A stretch of DNA of 64,000 nt from Roseococcus pinisoli (GTDB lineage Bacteria; Pseudomonadota; Alphaproteobacteria; Acetobacterales; Acetobacteraceae). The first letter of the stretch is position 1. The number at the start of each line of letters is the position of its first letter. The translations under genes were made by a program, and so were the position numbers. Below are positions 1-8,121 of the stretch, piece after piece. A model generated the notes under the pieces. That model ran no database searches, was not told the DNA's origin, and saw only the letters and a program-made list of their open reading frames with translations. Where the stretch lies: contig NZ_JAHCDA010000001.1 in the NCBI RefSeq assembly GCF_018413645.1, positions 744,001-808,000 of the forward strand. The letters are read 5' to 3'.

Positions 1-1
1 A

Positions 2-439
2 TTCCTCGCCATCAACCCGCTCGGCAAGGTCCCGACGCTGATCGTCGACGGGCGCCCCCTCACCGAGGTGGCCGGCATCCTCTTCTACCTGGGGCGCCGC
101 TTCCCCGAGGCGAAGCTGCTGCCCGAGGACATCGAGGAGCAGGCGCAGGTCGTCTCCTGGATGTCCTTCTGCGCCTCCACCGTCCATCCGGCGCGGCGCC
201 AGGGCCTGGAGCACTCGCTGGAGATCTACCACGTCGTGGAGCGGAAGCTGGCGGGGCGCGAATGGTGCGTCGGCGCCTATTCCGTCGCCGACATCCACCT
301 CTTCCGCCTCTACTGGCGCGTGCGGGACTGGCTGGACCAGCCGGCCGGCACCTTCCCCGCGCTCGAGGCCCATTACGCCCGCATGATGGCGCGTGACGCC
401 GTGCGGGAGACCATCGAGGCCGAGAAGCGGCTGGGCTGA
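2..439 (+). CDS. Glutathione S-transferase family protein, 5' end cut by window
   Basis: The reading frame is open from the first bases, so the true start lies upstream. The visible part begins inside the thioredoxin-like N-terminal domain: NPLGKVPTL is the stretch around the cis-proline that holds glutathione, followed by the TE of the usual E/S-[ST] glutathione contact. The rest is the all-helical C-terminal domain, including the YSVADIHLFRLYWR segment that matches the GST capping motif (normally S-x-A-D). It probably conjugates or reduces small electrophiles in the cytoplasm; the substrate cannot be read from sequence. It converges with the DUF1194 gene 18 bp away. Confidence 0.85.
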   Translation, partial: FLAINPLGKVPTLIVDGRPLTEVAGILFYLGRRFPEAKLLPEDIEEQAQVVSWMSFCASTVHPARRQGLEHSLEIYHVVERKLAGREWCVGAYSVADIHLFRLYWRVRDWLDQPAGTFPALEAHYARMMARDAVRETIEAEKRLG

Positions 440-457
440 GAGCCGCGGCCCGGGCCG

Positions 458-1075
458 TCAGACCGTCCCGATCGTGCCGCGCATCTCGCGCACCAGCTTC
501 CGGCCGATGGCCTCGGCGAAGTCGGCGTAATCCGCGCAGTCCATGACGAAGGCGCCCGGCCCGCCCATCACCTCCGTGCGGTAATGCTCCAGCAGGTCCG
601 GCTCCTCGTTCAGCACGGCGAGGCCGTTGATCGTGGCCCCGCCCGCCACCGCCACGTCGCGGATCGGCCCCGGCGGGCGCCCGCGGTTGCTGGCGCCGTC
701 GCCCGAGACGTCCACGATCAGCCGCGTCGCATCGGCGGGGCATTGCGCCAGCAGGCGGAGGGCGGCCACCAGCCCCTCGCCCAGGGCGGTCGCCCCAGGA
801 CGCGGAAGGCGGGGCGCGGCCTCGAGCGCCTCGGCCACCACCGCGCCTTCGGCCGCCGTCGCGATCCGCTGCCAGGGCAGCGCGACCTCCTGCCCGTCGG
901 ACCAGAAGAGCGCGGCGACCGCCACGGCGCCGCGCGGCCCGCCCGTCGCGGCGGCGATCACGTCCGGGTCGAGGAAGGCCCGGCCCAGCCCGTTCACCAT
1001 CAGCGCGAATTCGTCGAAATCGACGCTGGCCGAGACGTCTATGGCCAGCACCAGCGCGAGATCCACCGCTTCCAT
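458..1075 (-). CDS. DUF1194 von Willebrand factor A domain protein
   Basis: This 205-residue protein is almost entirely a vWA fold. LAIDVSAS near the N-terminus is the DxSxS part of the metal-ion-dependent adhesion site, GATALG supplies the threonine, and DVSGDGASNRG is the signature of the DUF1194 family. Many family members carry a signal peptide. None is evident here if translation starts at the ATG at 1075, which I chose because it lies just after the stop of the preceding gene (29 bp gap). Upstream in-frame starts would run into the neighbouring gene. It sits last in a leftward block with an old yellow enzyme and a lipoprotein. Function unknown; vWA proteins usually bind partner proteins. 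Confidence 0.8.
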   Translation of the reverse strand: MEAVDLALVLAIDVSASVDFDEFALMVNGLGRAFLDPDVIAAATGGPRGAVAVAALFWSDGQEVALPWQRIATAAEGAVVAEALEAAPRLPRPGATALGEGLVAALRLLAQCPADATRLIVDVSGDGASNRGRPPGPIRDVAVAGGATINGLAVLNEEPDLLEHYRTEVMGGPGAFVMDCADYADFAEAIGRKLVREMRGTIGTV

Positions 1076-1104
1076 GGCCGGGATGCCGCGCGCGGGCCCG
1101 CCGC

Positions 1105-2220
1105 CTAGAGCGGCGGCAGCGGATCGGCGATCCGGCGCTCCAGCGTCAGCCGCGCGGGGCTGCTCCAGCTGCGGTCGTATTGCGGTGGGATGGCCAGCGC
1201 CTCCGTCCGGCCCAGCGCCACGGCGGCATTCAGCGTCCAATAGGGGTCACGCAGGAAGGCGCGCGCGAGCAGGATGAGGTCCGCCTTGCCCTCGTCGAGG
1301 ATCTCCTGCGCCTGGGCCGGCTCCGTGATGAGACCGACGGCCATGACCGGGACCGCCGCGCCGGACTTCACCGCCGCCGCGCCCGGCACCTGGTAGCCCG
1401 GGCCCATCGGAATCTTCTGCCCCGCATCCAGGCCGCCCGAGCTCACATCGACGATGTCGACGCCGAGCTCCTTCACCAGCTGGGAGAGGCGCACGCTCTC
1501 CTCCGTATTCCAGCCGCCCTCGACCCAATCGGTGTGGGAGATGCGGATGGACAGCGCCAGCTCGTCGGGGATGGCGGCGCGGACGGCCTTCACCACCTCG
1601 CGCGCCAGCCGGGTGCGGCCGTCGAAATCGCCGCCCCAGCCGTCATTGCGCTGATTGGAGAGGGGGGAGAGGAACTGGTGGATCAGATAGCCATGCGCGC
1701 CATGGATCTCGATCAGGCGGTAGCCCGCCTGCACCGAGCGCCGGGCCGCCGCGACGAAGGCCTGGATGGTCGCCTCGATCTCGGCCTCGCTCAGCGCCTG
1801 GGGCGGCAGGAAGTCGCCGAAGGCGGCGGCGCTCGGGCCGAGGGTCTGCCAGCCGCCTTCCGCCGGGGCGGGCGCCTCCCAGGGCCGCGACCGGCTGGCC
1901 TTCCGGCCCGCATGCGCGATCTGGATGGCCGGCACGGAGCCCATGGCGGCGATGGCACCGGCCAGGCGGGCATGCGGGGCGGTATGCGCGTCGCTCCAGA
2001 TGCCCACATCCTGCGGCGTGATCCGGCCCTCCGGCACGACGGCCGAGGCCTCGACCATGGTCATGCCCGGCCCCGCCACCGCGCGGGAGACGAGATGCGC
2101 CATGTGCCAGTCCGTCGGCAGCCCGTCCGCCGCACAGGAGTACATACACATGGGCGAGACGCCGATGCGGTTGCGGAGCGTGACGCCGCGCAGCGTCAGC
2201 GGGCTGAAGAGATCGGTCAT
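1105..2220 (-). CDS. NADH:flavin oxidoreductase, old yellow enzyme family (YqjM/NamA-like)
   Basis: A 371-residue FMN-dependent TIM barrel that probably reduces activated alkenes (2-enoates, enones, nitro compounds) with NAD(P)H. The N-terminal LRNRIGVSPMCMYSC carries the cysteine typical of the thermophilic-like/YqjM class, which tunes the flavin. HGAHGYLIHQFLSPLSNQR and the following WGGDFDGR stretch are the family signature, and H-A-H pairs for substrate binding are present. The ATG overlaps the stop of the upstream lipoprotein gene by 4 bp (ATGA), so the two are co-translated. The physiological substrate is unknown. Confidence 0.93.
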   Translation of the reverse strand: MTDLFSPLTLRGVTLRNRIGVSPMCMYSCAADGLPTDWHMAHLVSRAVAGPGMTMVEASAVVPEGRITPQDVGIWSDAHTAPHARLAGAIAAMGSVPAIQIAHAGRKASRSRPWEAPAPAEGGWQTLGPSAAAFGDFLPPQALSEAEIEATIQAFVAAARRSVQAGYRLIEIHGAHGYLIHQFLSPLSNQRNDGWGGDFDGRTRLAREVVKAVRAAIPDELALSIRISHTDWVEGGWNTEESVRLSQLVKELGVDIVDVSSGGLDAGQKIPMGPGYQVPGAAAVKSGAAVPVMAVGLITEPAQAQEILDEGKADLILLARAFLRDPYWTLNAAVALGRTEALAIPPQYDRSWSSPARLTLERRIADPLPPL

Positions 2221-3032
2221 GAACGGGGCTCCACGGACCAGGGGGGTGTGCGGCCGAGACGGTTTTCCATCACCACGATGGCACGGAACTCGCCCGGCAC
2301 CAGCCGACCGGCCTCGTCCGTCTGCAGGCGCGTGAGCGTCACGCTGTCGGAGACGTTGCCGCCCACTGCCTCGACGACGCCCGGCCCCGCCGCGACGACG
2401 ATGTCGCAATGCATGGGGCGGAACTGCCCGCGCTCCCGCGCCCGCTCGGACCAGGAAGCGAGGGGCCGGCGCGAGCGGTCGCGGCAGACGAGGTCCCCGG
2501 CCTGGGGCGCATAGGCCAACGGGTCGCGCGGCAGGAAGGGCGCGAGGCCGGGCCAGGCGGCGGCCAGCGTGTCCAGATGGTCGAGATAGCGGGAGTGCGA
2601 GGCGTCGGGCGCGAATTCCGGCGCATCCACGCCCGCCGCCGACATCACCCAGGAGATGAAGGCGGCGGACCAGTAGGGCTCGGCCCATAGGCCCGGCGAC
2701 GTCGCCTCGCCGCGCAGGGCGGCGATGTAGCGGCCGCGATTGGCGGGAATGGCGCCCTCGCCATTGGGAACCGCGCGCCAATAGGCGAGGACCCGGGGGA
2801 AGTTCTCGGGGGCGTTTTCCAAACGGGCGACGCCGGGATTCTCGCAGGCGGCGAGGCTCGGGCCCGGCAGGCCGCCGATGGCGCAGCCCCAGTCGCGCCA
2901 TTCGTTCACGGCCAGGCGGATCATGCGCTCGCGCGCCGCCGGCGGGTAGCTCAGCGGGGGCGGAATGGCCGCGACCTGAGGCTGGGCGGCGCAGCCGGCC
3001 ATCAGCAGGAGCAAGGGCAGGAACCGCAACAC
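2217..3032 (-). CDS. DUF2272 domain lipoprotein
   Basis: Translation from the GTG at 3032 gives 271 residues with a short hydrophobic leader ending in the lipobox LMAGC, so it should be a lipid-anchored envelope protein. The body matches DUF2272: W-R-D-W-G near the start, a central YWSAAFISWVM segment, then AGDLVCRDRSR and HCDIVV. The last two look like the Cys and His of an NlpC/P60-like or CHAP-like hydrolase, but that catalytic role is inference. It is the first gene of the leftward block, 55 bp from the divergent FAD oxidoreductase. Confidence 0.8.
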   Translation of the reverse strand: MLRFLPLLLLMAGCAAQPQVAAIPPPLSYPPAARERMIRLAVNEWRDWGCAIGGLPGPSLAACENPGVARLENAPENFPRVLAYWRAVPNGEGAIPANRGRYIAALRGEATSPGLWAEPYWSAAFISWVMSAAGVDAPEFAPDASHSRYLDHLDTLAAAWPGLAPFLPRDPLAYAPQAGDLVCRDRSRRPLASWSERARERGQFRPMHCDIVVAAGPGVVEAVGGNVSDSVTLTRLQTDEAGRLVPGEFRAIVVMENRLGRTPPWSVEPRS

Positions 3033-3087
3033 GCTACCTGTCTGCCAAAGGCTGGCACCGGCCGCAAGTCGGGCTATCTGTGGCGGC

Positions 3088-4560
3088 ATGGGAACGAATT
3101 CCGAGGCCCAGGGCGGCCGCCTCTTCTTCCGCAGCGAGACTTTCGCGGGCGATGCGCGCCGCCGACCGCCGACGGGCGAGACCGTGACGGAGGCGGCGCG
3201 GGAAATTCCCATCCATGCGCAATGCGACGTGCTCGTCGTCGGCGGCGGCCCGGCCGGCGTCGCGGCGGCGGTGGCCGCGGGACGCCGGGGCGCGCGGACC
3301 CTCCTGCTGGAGCGGAACAACCATCTGGGCGGCCTTTCCACTGGTGGCCTCGTGGTCTGGATCGACCGCATGACCGACTGGTCCGGCCGCAAGGTCATCC
3401 GCGGCTTCGCCGAGGAATTTTTAGGCCGCCTGCCTCCCGGCGCCATCGCTGGGCCGCCGCCCGCCGCCTGGGGCAGCCGCGACGCCGCGACCGCCGCCTG
3501 GTGGCAGCTGCGCACCGCCGCCTTCCATGGCGTGGTGACCCATTCGCCGACCTGCGACCCGGAGGTCATGAAGCTCGCCGCCATGGAGATGGTGCTGGAA
3601 TCGGGCGCCGAGATCCTCTTCCACGCCTGGGGCGCCGAGCCGCTGATGGAGGAGGGCGCGGTGCGCGGGGCTATCTTCGAATCGAAGCAGGGCCGCCGCG
3701 CCATCCGCGCCGCCTGCGTGGTGGACGCGACGGGCGATGGCGACCTCTTCGCCCGCGCGGGCGCAGCCTTCGACGCGGATATCGACGAGAACGACATCCA
3801 TCACTGCATGAACACAAGCTGGCTTTTCGGCGGCGTGAACATGCCCCGCTACCAGCGCTGGCGCGCCGAGGAGCCCGAGGCCTTCGGCGCTTTCATGCAG
3901 CGCGGCCGCGAGCGCTTCCGCTACTTCGAGCGCGCCTTCGCTTCCTGGCGTGACGACGTGGCGCTGTTCCTGGGGCCCCGCCTCTCCGGCTATTCGGCCG
4001 TGGATGTGGACGACCTGACGGCGGTGGAGATCCAGAGCCATCGGCTCATGGCGCAGCACCTGGAGCATTACCGCGCCGAGGCACCGGGCTTCCGAAATGC
4101 CTGGATGATGCTTTCCGCCCCGCAGATCGGCATCCGCCACGCGCGGCGCCTGCGCGGGGCCGGCAGCGTGCTTCGATCGGACTGGGATGGGCGGGTGCGC
4201 GCGGACGAGATCGGCGTCTCGCCCAGCCTCGCACCGAAATTTCCCAACGTCTCCGTGCCCTACGGCGCGCTGGTGCCGGAGAGGCTGGACGGGCTTCTGG
4301 CGCCGGGCCGGCATCTGAGCTGCGACTCCAACAGCCATTCCTTCCTGCGCGAGATCCCGCAATGCTGGCTCACGGGCCAGGCGGCCGGGCTGGCGGCCGC
4401 GATCGCGGCGGACCGCAACCTCGCCTCCCGCGCCGTGCCGATCGCCGAGCTCCAGGCCGGGCTGCGGAAGGAAGGCGTCCATCTGTCGGACGCCGAACCG
4501 GCCGGAAGCGAGGAGTTTCAGACGGCGTCGAGCTGCATCTCGGCCACCGAAGGGCGGTAG
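3088..4560 (+). CDS. FAD-dependent oxidoreductase (FAD_oxidored family)
   Basis: A 490-residue flavoprotein. About 45 residues in, DVLVVGGGPAGVAAAVAA is the dinucleotide-binding GxGxxG motif, followed by the E-R-N of the ribose-binding end and the GGLSTGGLV stretch typical of this family. VVDATGDGD near residue 215 is the second FAD motif. The C-terminal LAPGRHLSCDS region contacts the flavin in relatives. Substrate unknown. The first 45 residues before the Rossmann fold may be partly untranslated: a GTG at 3184 is an alternative start. Its 3' end overlaps the convergent ctrA-like gene by 43 bp. Confidence 0.85.
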   Translation: MGTNSEAQGGRLFFRSETFAGDARRRPPTGETVTEAAREIPIHAQCDVLVVGGGPAGVAAAVAAGRRGARTLLLERNNHLGGLSTGGLVVWIDRMTDWSGRKVIRGFAEEFLGRLPPGAIAGPPPAAWGSRDAATAAWWQLRTAAFHGVVTHSPTCDPEVMKLAAMEMVLESGAEILFHAWGAEPLMEEGAVRGAIFESKQGRRAIRAACVVDATGDGDLFARAGAAFDADIDENDIHHCMNTSWLFGGVNMPRYQRWRAEEPEAFGAFMQRGRERFRYFERAFASWRDDVALFLGPRLSGYSAVDVDDLTAVEIQSHRLMAQHLEHYRAEAPGFRNAWMMLSAPQIGIRHARRLRGAGSVLRSDWDGRVRADEIGVSPSLAPKFPNVSVPYGALVPERLDGLLAPGRHLSCDSNSHSFLREIPQCWLTGQAAGLAAAIAADRNLASRAVPIAELQAGLRKEGVHLSDAEPAGSEEFQTASSCISATEGR

Positions 4561-5243
4561 GTCGCGGGGCCGCTGCCGTCGCGGATGATATAGCCGCGCC
4601 CCCAGACCGTGCCGATGACATTGGCCGCGCCGGCGACCTGCAGCTTCTTCCGCAGCTTGCAGACGAAGACGTCGATGATCTTGCCGTCCGGCTCGTCCAG
4701 GCCGCCATAGAGGTGGTCGAGGAAATTCTCCTTGGACAGGACCGTCCCCCGGCGCATCAGCAGCAGCTCCAGGATCGCGTATTCCTTGCACGTCAGGTGC
4801 ACCATGCGCCCCTGCACCGCCACCTCCTTGGCGCCGATGTCGAGGGAAAGGGCGCCGAGCTGGATGCGGGGCCGGCTGAAGCCCTTGGAGCGCCGGATCA
4901 TCGCCTGGAGGCGGGCCACCAGCTCATCCGGGTCAAAGGGCTCGGCCATATAGTCGTCGGCGCCGACGGAGAGGCCGTGGATCTTGGCCTGGGTGCGGGA
5001 GACGGCCGACAGCATCAGGACCGGCGCCTCGACGCGCGAGGCGCGGAGCTTCGATACCACCTCGTAGCCTTCCATGTCGGGGAGCATGAGGTCCACCACG
5101 ACGGCGTCGTAGTCATAGAGGCGCCCCATCTCGAGGGCCTCTCCTCCGCAATCCGCGACATCGACGACCATGCGGTGCTGCTGCAATTGGAAAGTGATGC
5201 CACGCGCGGCGGACCGGTCGTCTTCGACCAGAAGTATACGCAT
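4518..5243 (-). CDS. ctrA: CtrA-type cell-cycle response regulator with non-standard receiver
   Basis: An OmpR-class response regulator of 241 residues. The receiver domain (about 1-115) has the acidic pocket E7-D8-D9 and phospho-acceptor D51 in VVVDLMLPDMEGY. The DNA-binding winged helix (about 125-225) contains stretches that are near signature for CtrA: HLYGGLDEPDGKIIDVFVCKLRKK and VWGRGYI. In alphaproteobacteria CtrA controls cell cycle, flagella and other late functions by binding TTAA-N7-TTAA sites. The start at 5243 follows a GGGGAGA ribosome-binding site. The receiver lysine that is almost always followed by Pro-Phe is here a glutamate (E101, in MAEPF), so either phosphorylation output is altered or this is a divergent paralog. 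Upstream is an AT-rich control region. Confidence 0.88.
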   Translation of the reverse strand: MRILLVEDDRSAARGITFQLQQHRMVVDVADCGGEALEMGRLYDYDAVVVDLMLPDMEGYEVVSKLRASRVEAPVLMLSAVSRTQAKIHGLSVGADDYMAEPFDPDELVARLQAMIRRSKGFSRPRIQLGALSLDIGAKEVAVQGRMVHLTCKEYAILELLLMRRGTVLSKENFLDHLYGGLDEPDGKIIDVFVCKLRKKLQVAGAANVIGTVWGRGYIIRDGSGPATYRPSVAEMQLDAV

Positions 5244-5499
5244 CGAAGTCTCCCCACACACTTTTTGCGTGCAAAGAATTACCACTAGAGCGTGCAATTT
5301 CCAAGAATTTTATGGTCTGTTTGTTTCTTTAAAAAGATTAACGTCCAATAAATAGCCAATTTGTCTTGTTTGCAATGGGTTCATGGCCTTTGATTATTGT
5401 TAATCACAACAATCCTTGATTTTTCCCGAAGACTGGGACGATCGAAGCGTAATCCCCATAAGGTGTCATGATGGATCGCATTTCTGGACAGTCGACAAC
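5244..5499 (-). promoter_or_regulatory. AT-rich control region upstream of the ctrA-like gene
   Basis: No gene is visible in this gap. It is strikingly AT-rich against its surroundings. TTAA half-sites occur at 5329, 5338 and 5400. TTAA at 5338 followed seven bases later by TAAA (5349) is one mismatch from the CtrA consensus TTAA-N7-TTAA, which would allow autoregulation. An inverted repeat ATTGTT-N6-AACAAT lies at 5396-5413. A promoter here for the leftward gene is inferred from position and composition; I cannot name the -10 and -35 boxes. Confidence 0.45.
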
Positions 5500-5532
5500 A
5501 AAAAAGGGGCGCACCCAGCCGGGCGCGCCCCT
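5500..5532 (-). terminator. Intrinsic terminator of rpsA
   Basis: Read leftward, the 8-bp arms AGGGGCGC (5532-5525) and GCGCCCCT (5512-5505) enclose a 12-base loop and are followed directly by a run of T (complement of A at 5500-5505). It lies 38 bp after the rpsA stop codon and separates rpsA from the ctrA-like gene. Confidence 0.85.
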
Positions 5533-5570
5533 CATTTGAGTCCGGCCGGCCGAAGCCGGCGCGGAAACTC

Positions 5571-7289
5571 CTACTCCTCGCCGGCCATCTCGCGGCGGCG
5601 GCGGATCGCCGCGCCGAGGATGTCGCCCAGCGACGCGCCGGAGTCGGCCGTGCCGTACTCCTTCACGGCCTCGCGCTCCTCCTCGATCTCCTTGCCCTTC
5701 ACGGTCAGGGAGAGGCGGCGGGCAGCGCGGTCCACGGCGGTGATCTTCGCATCGACCTTCTCGCCGATGGCGAACTTGTCGGGGCGCTGATCCTGGCGGT
5801 CACGCGCCAGTTCCGCACGGCGGATGAAGCCGGTCAGCACGTCGTTGACCTTCACCTCGATCCCGTTGGTCTCGATCTTGGTGACGGTGCAGGTGACGAT
5901 GTCGCCCTTCTTCACGTTGTCCAGCACCTCGGCGGCCGGATCGGCCTCGAGCTGCTTGATGCCCAGCGAAATGCGCTCCTTCTCGACGTCGACGTCGAGA
6001 ACCTTCGCCTTCACCGTATCGCCCTTCTTGTAGTTGGCGATCGCCTGCTCGCCCGACAGGTCCCAGCTCAGATCGGAGAGGTGGACCATGCCGTCCACAT
6101 CCGGGCCGACGCCGATGAACAGGCCGAACTCGGTGATGTTGCGGATCTCGCCCTCGATCTCGCTGCCCAGCGGATGATCCTGCAGGAAGACCTCCCACGG
6201 ATTGCCCTGGGCCTGCTTGAGGCCGAGCGAGATGCGGCGCTTCGGCTCGTCCACGTCCAGGATCAGCACGTCCACCTGCTCGGAGGTCGCGACGATCTTG
6301 CCCGGGTGGACGTTCTTCTTCGTCCAGGACATCTCGCTGACGTGCACGAGGCCCTCGACGCCCGGCTCCAGCTCCACGAAGGCGCCGTAGTCGGTGATGT
6401 TGGTCACGCGGCCGGAGAACTTGGCGTTCACCGGGTACTTCAGCGCGACGCCATCCCACGGATCGGACATCAGCTGCTTCATGCCGAGGCTGATGCGCTG
6501 CGTGTCGCTGTTGAAGCGGATGACCTGCACCTTCACGGCCTGACCGATCGTCAGGGCCTCGCTCGGGTGGTTGATGCGGCGCCAGGCGATGTCGGTGACG
6601 TGCAGCAGGCCGTCCACGCCGCCCAGGTCCACGAAGGCGCCGTAGTCGGTGATGTTCTTGACCACGCCATCGAGCACCATGCCTTCCTTGAGGCCCTGTA
6701 CGAGCTCGGCGCGCTGCTCGGCGCGGGTCTCTTCCAGCACCGCACGGCGGCTGACGACGATGTTGCCGCGCGCCCGATCCATCTTCAGGATCTGGAAGGG
6801 CTGCGACTGGCCCATCAGCGGGCCGACGTCACGGACGGGGCGGATGTCGACCTGGCTGCCGGGCAGGAAGGCGACGGCGCCGCCGAGGTCGACGGTGAAG
6901 CCACCCTTCACGCGGCCGAACAGCACGCCGTTCACGCGCTGGTTGGCGGCAAAGGCCTTCTCGAGGTTGGTCCAGGCCTCTTCGCGGCGAGCCTTCTCGC
7001 GCGACAGGACGATGGCGCCTTCCTTGTCCTCGTAGCGCTCCACGAAGAGATCGACGACGTCGCCGGGCTTGATCTCGGGCTTGGCGCCGGCCGGGGCGAA
7101 TTCCTTGAGGGGGACGCGGCCTTCGCTCTTGAGGCCCACGTCCACGACGGCGAAGTCATCATCGATGCGGATGATCTTGCCGGACACGACGGAGCCGGCG
7201 AAGCCGGTGTTGGCGCCCAGCATCTCGTCGAGAAGCGTGGCGAAGTCTTCGGAGCCGCCGCGCGCGGCGGGGCTGGTGGCAGATGCCAT
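5571..7289 (-). CDS. rpsA: 30S ribosomal protein S1
   Basis: A 572-residue protein built from six S1 RNA-binding (OB-fold) repeats, the usual count for a full-length proteobacterial S1. Typical repeat cores are visible: ITDYGAFVDLGGVDGLLHVTDIAW, then ITDYGAFVELE.GVEGLVHVSEMSW, and a third with ITEFGLFIGVG. S1 binds the leader of mRNAs and brings them to the 30S subunit, which matters most for genes with weak Shine-Dalgarno sites. The start is the ATG at 7289, giving an N-terminus of MASATSPAA followed by the first repeat. The gene is followed by a clear terminator and lies downstream of cmk, a widely conserved order. Confidence 0.98.
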   Translation of the reverse strand: MASATSPAARGGSEDFATLLDEMLGANTGFAGSVVSGKIIRIDDDFAVVDVGLKSEGRVPLKEFAPAGAKPEIKPGDVVDLFVERYEDKEGAIVLSREKARREEAWTNLEKAFAANQRVNGVLFGRVKGGFTVDLGGAVAFLPGSQVDIRPVRDVGPLMGQSQPFQILKMDRARGNIVVSRRAVLEETRAEQRAELVQGLKEGMVLDGVVKNITDYGAFVDLGGVDGLLHVTDIAWRRINHPSEALTIGQAVKVQVIRFNSDTQRISLGMKQLMSDPWDGVALKYPVNAKFSGRVTNITDYGAFVELEPGVEGLVHVSEMSWTKKNVHPGKIVATSEQVDVLILDVDEPKRRISLGLKQAQGNPWEVFLQDHPLGSEIEGEIRNITEFGLFIGVGPDVDGMVHLSDLSWDLSGEQAIANYKKGDTVKAKVLDVDVEKERISLGIKQLEADPAAEVLDNVKKGDIVTCTVTKIETNGIEVKVNDVLTGFIRRAELARDRQDQRPDKFAIGEKVDAKITAVDRAARRLSLTVKGKEIEEEREAVKEYGTADSGASLGDILGAAIRRRREMAGEE

Positions 7290-7314
7290 GTGGCGATTTT
7301 GTCCTGAGTCGAGC

Positions 7315-7332
7315 ACGGGGCGAAGGCCCCGT
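7315..7332 (-). promoter_or_regulatory. GC hairpin in the rpsA leader
   Basis: Perfect 7-bp arms ACGGGGC and GCCCCGT around a 4-base loop, 26 to 43 bp before the rpsA start codon. S1 is known to repress its own translation in enterobacteria through leader structure; whether this hairpin plays that part here is speculation. The remaining 196-bp gap to cmk shows nothing else I can name. Confidence 0.3.
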
Positions 7333-7485
7333 ATTCCGGGTCTTGCGCCATCTCCCGGGGTCCGGGCGATCACGTCTTGCGGAAGCATCCGCCGCTGTTT
7401 GGCGCGCGTACGGTCCGCGCCGATCCGGCCACAGTGCTGTGACGAGCGTTACATCTGCCCTGAAGGCCGCATCGTCAAGCGGAAA

Positions 7486-8121
7486 TCACTTGCTTTGTAA
7501 GGATTCCACGATTCGCACGGCCTCGGCGAAGGCCTGCTCGGCATCCAGCTCGGTCGTGTCGAGCAGCACGGCGTCCTTCGCGGGGGCCAGCGGCGCGACG
7601 TCGCGCGCCGCATCCCGGGCATCGCGCGCCGCCATCTCGGCCGCGACTTCCTCGAGGCTCGGCGCCGCGCCGCGCGCGGCGAGCTCGGCATGGCGCCGGC
7701 GGGCGCGCTCGGCCGCGCTGGCGGTCACGAAGAGCTTCACGCGGGCTTCGGGGAAGACCACGGTGCCGATGTCCCGCCCATCCAGCACGGCGCCCTTCGC
7801 CGCGCCGAAGCCGCGCTGGAAGTCGAGCAGCGCCGCGCGGACGGCGGGAATCGCCGCCACCTTGCTGGCGGCGGCATCGGCGGGCGGGTTGCGCAGGTCG
7901 GTCCGGGTGAAATCCGCCGGGTCCAGGGCGCGGGCCGCACGCTCGGCGGCCGCTGGGTCCGCCGGGTCGGCGCCCTCGTCGAGCACGCGGCGCCCCGTCG
8001 CGCGGTACAGCAGGCCGGTGTCGAGATAGGGCAGGCCGAAATGCGCCGCGAGGCGGCGCGCCAGCGTGCCCTTGCCCGCCGCCGCCGGCCCGTCGACGGC
8101 GATCACCAGAGCCATGCTCAC
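7486..8121 (-). CDS. cmk: Cytidylate kinase
   Basis: A 211-residue P-loop kinase that phosphorylates CMP and dCMP for nucleic acid synthesis. The Walker A loop is GPAAAGKGT near residue 11. [10 protein letters not shown] is the CMP-binding segment, and [12 protein letters not shown] is the conserved family motif with the Asp-Ile-Gly turn. A central ARRRHAEL stretch is the lid region. The start overlaps the aroA stop by 4 bp, so the pair is likely co-transcribed aroA-cmk with rpsA downstream, an arrangement common across proteobacteria. Confidence 0.96.
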   Translation of the reverse strand: MSMALVIAVDGPAAAGKGTLARRLAAHFGLPYLDTGLLYRATGRRVLDEGADPADPAAAERAARALDPADFTRTDLRNPPADAAASKVAAIPAVRAALLDFQRGFGAAKGAVLDGRDIGTVVFPEARVKLFVTASAAERARRRHAELAARGAAPSLEEVAAEMAARDARDAARDVAPLAPAKDAVLLDTTELDAEQAFAEAVRIVESLQSK

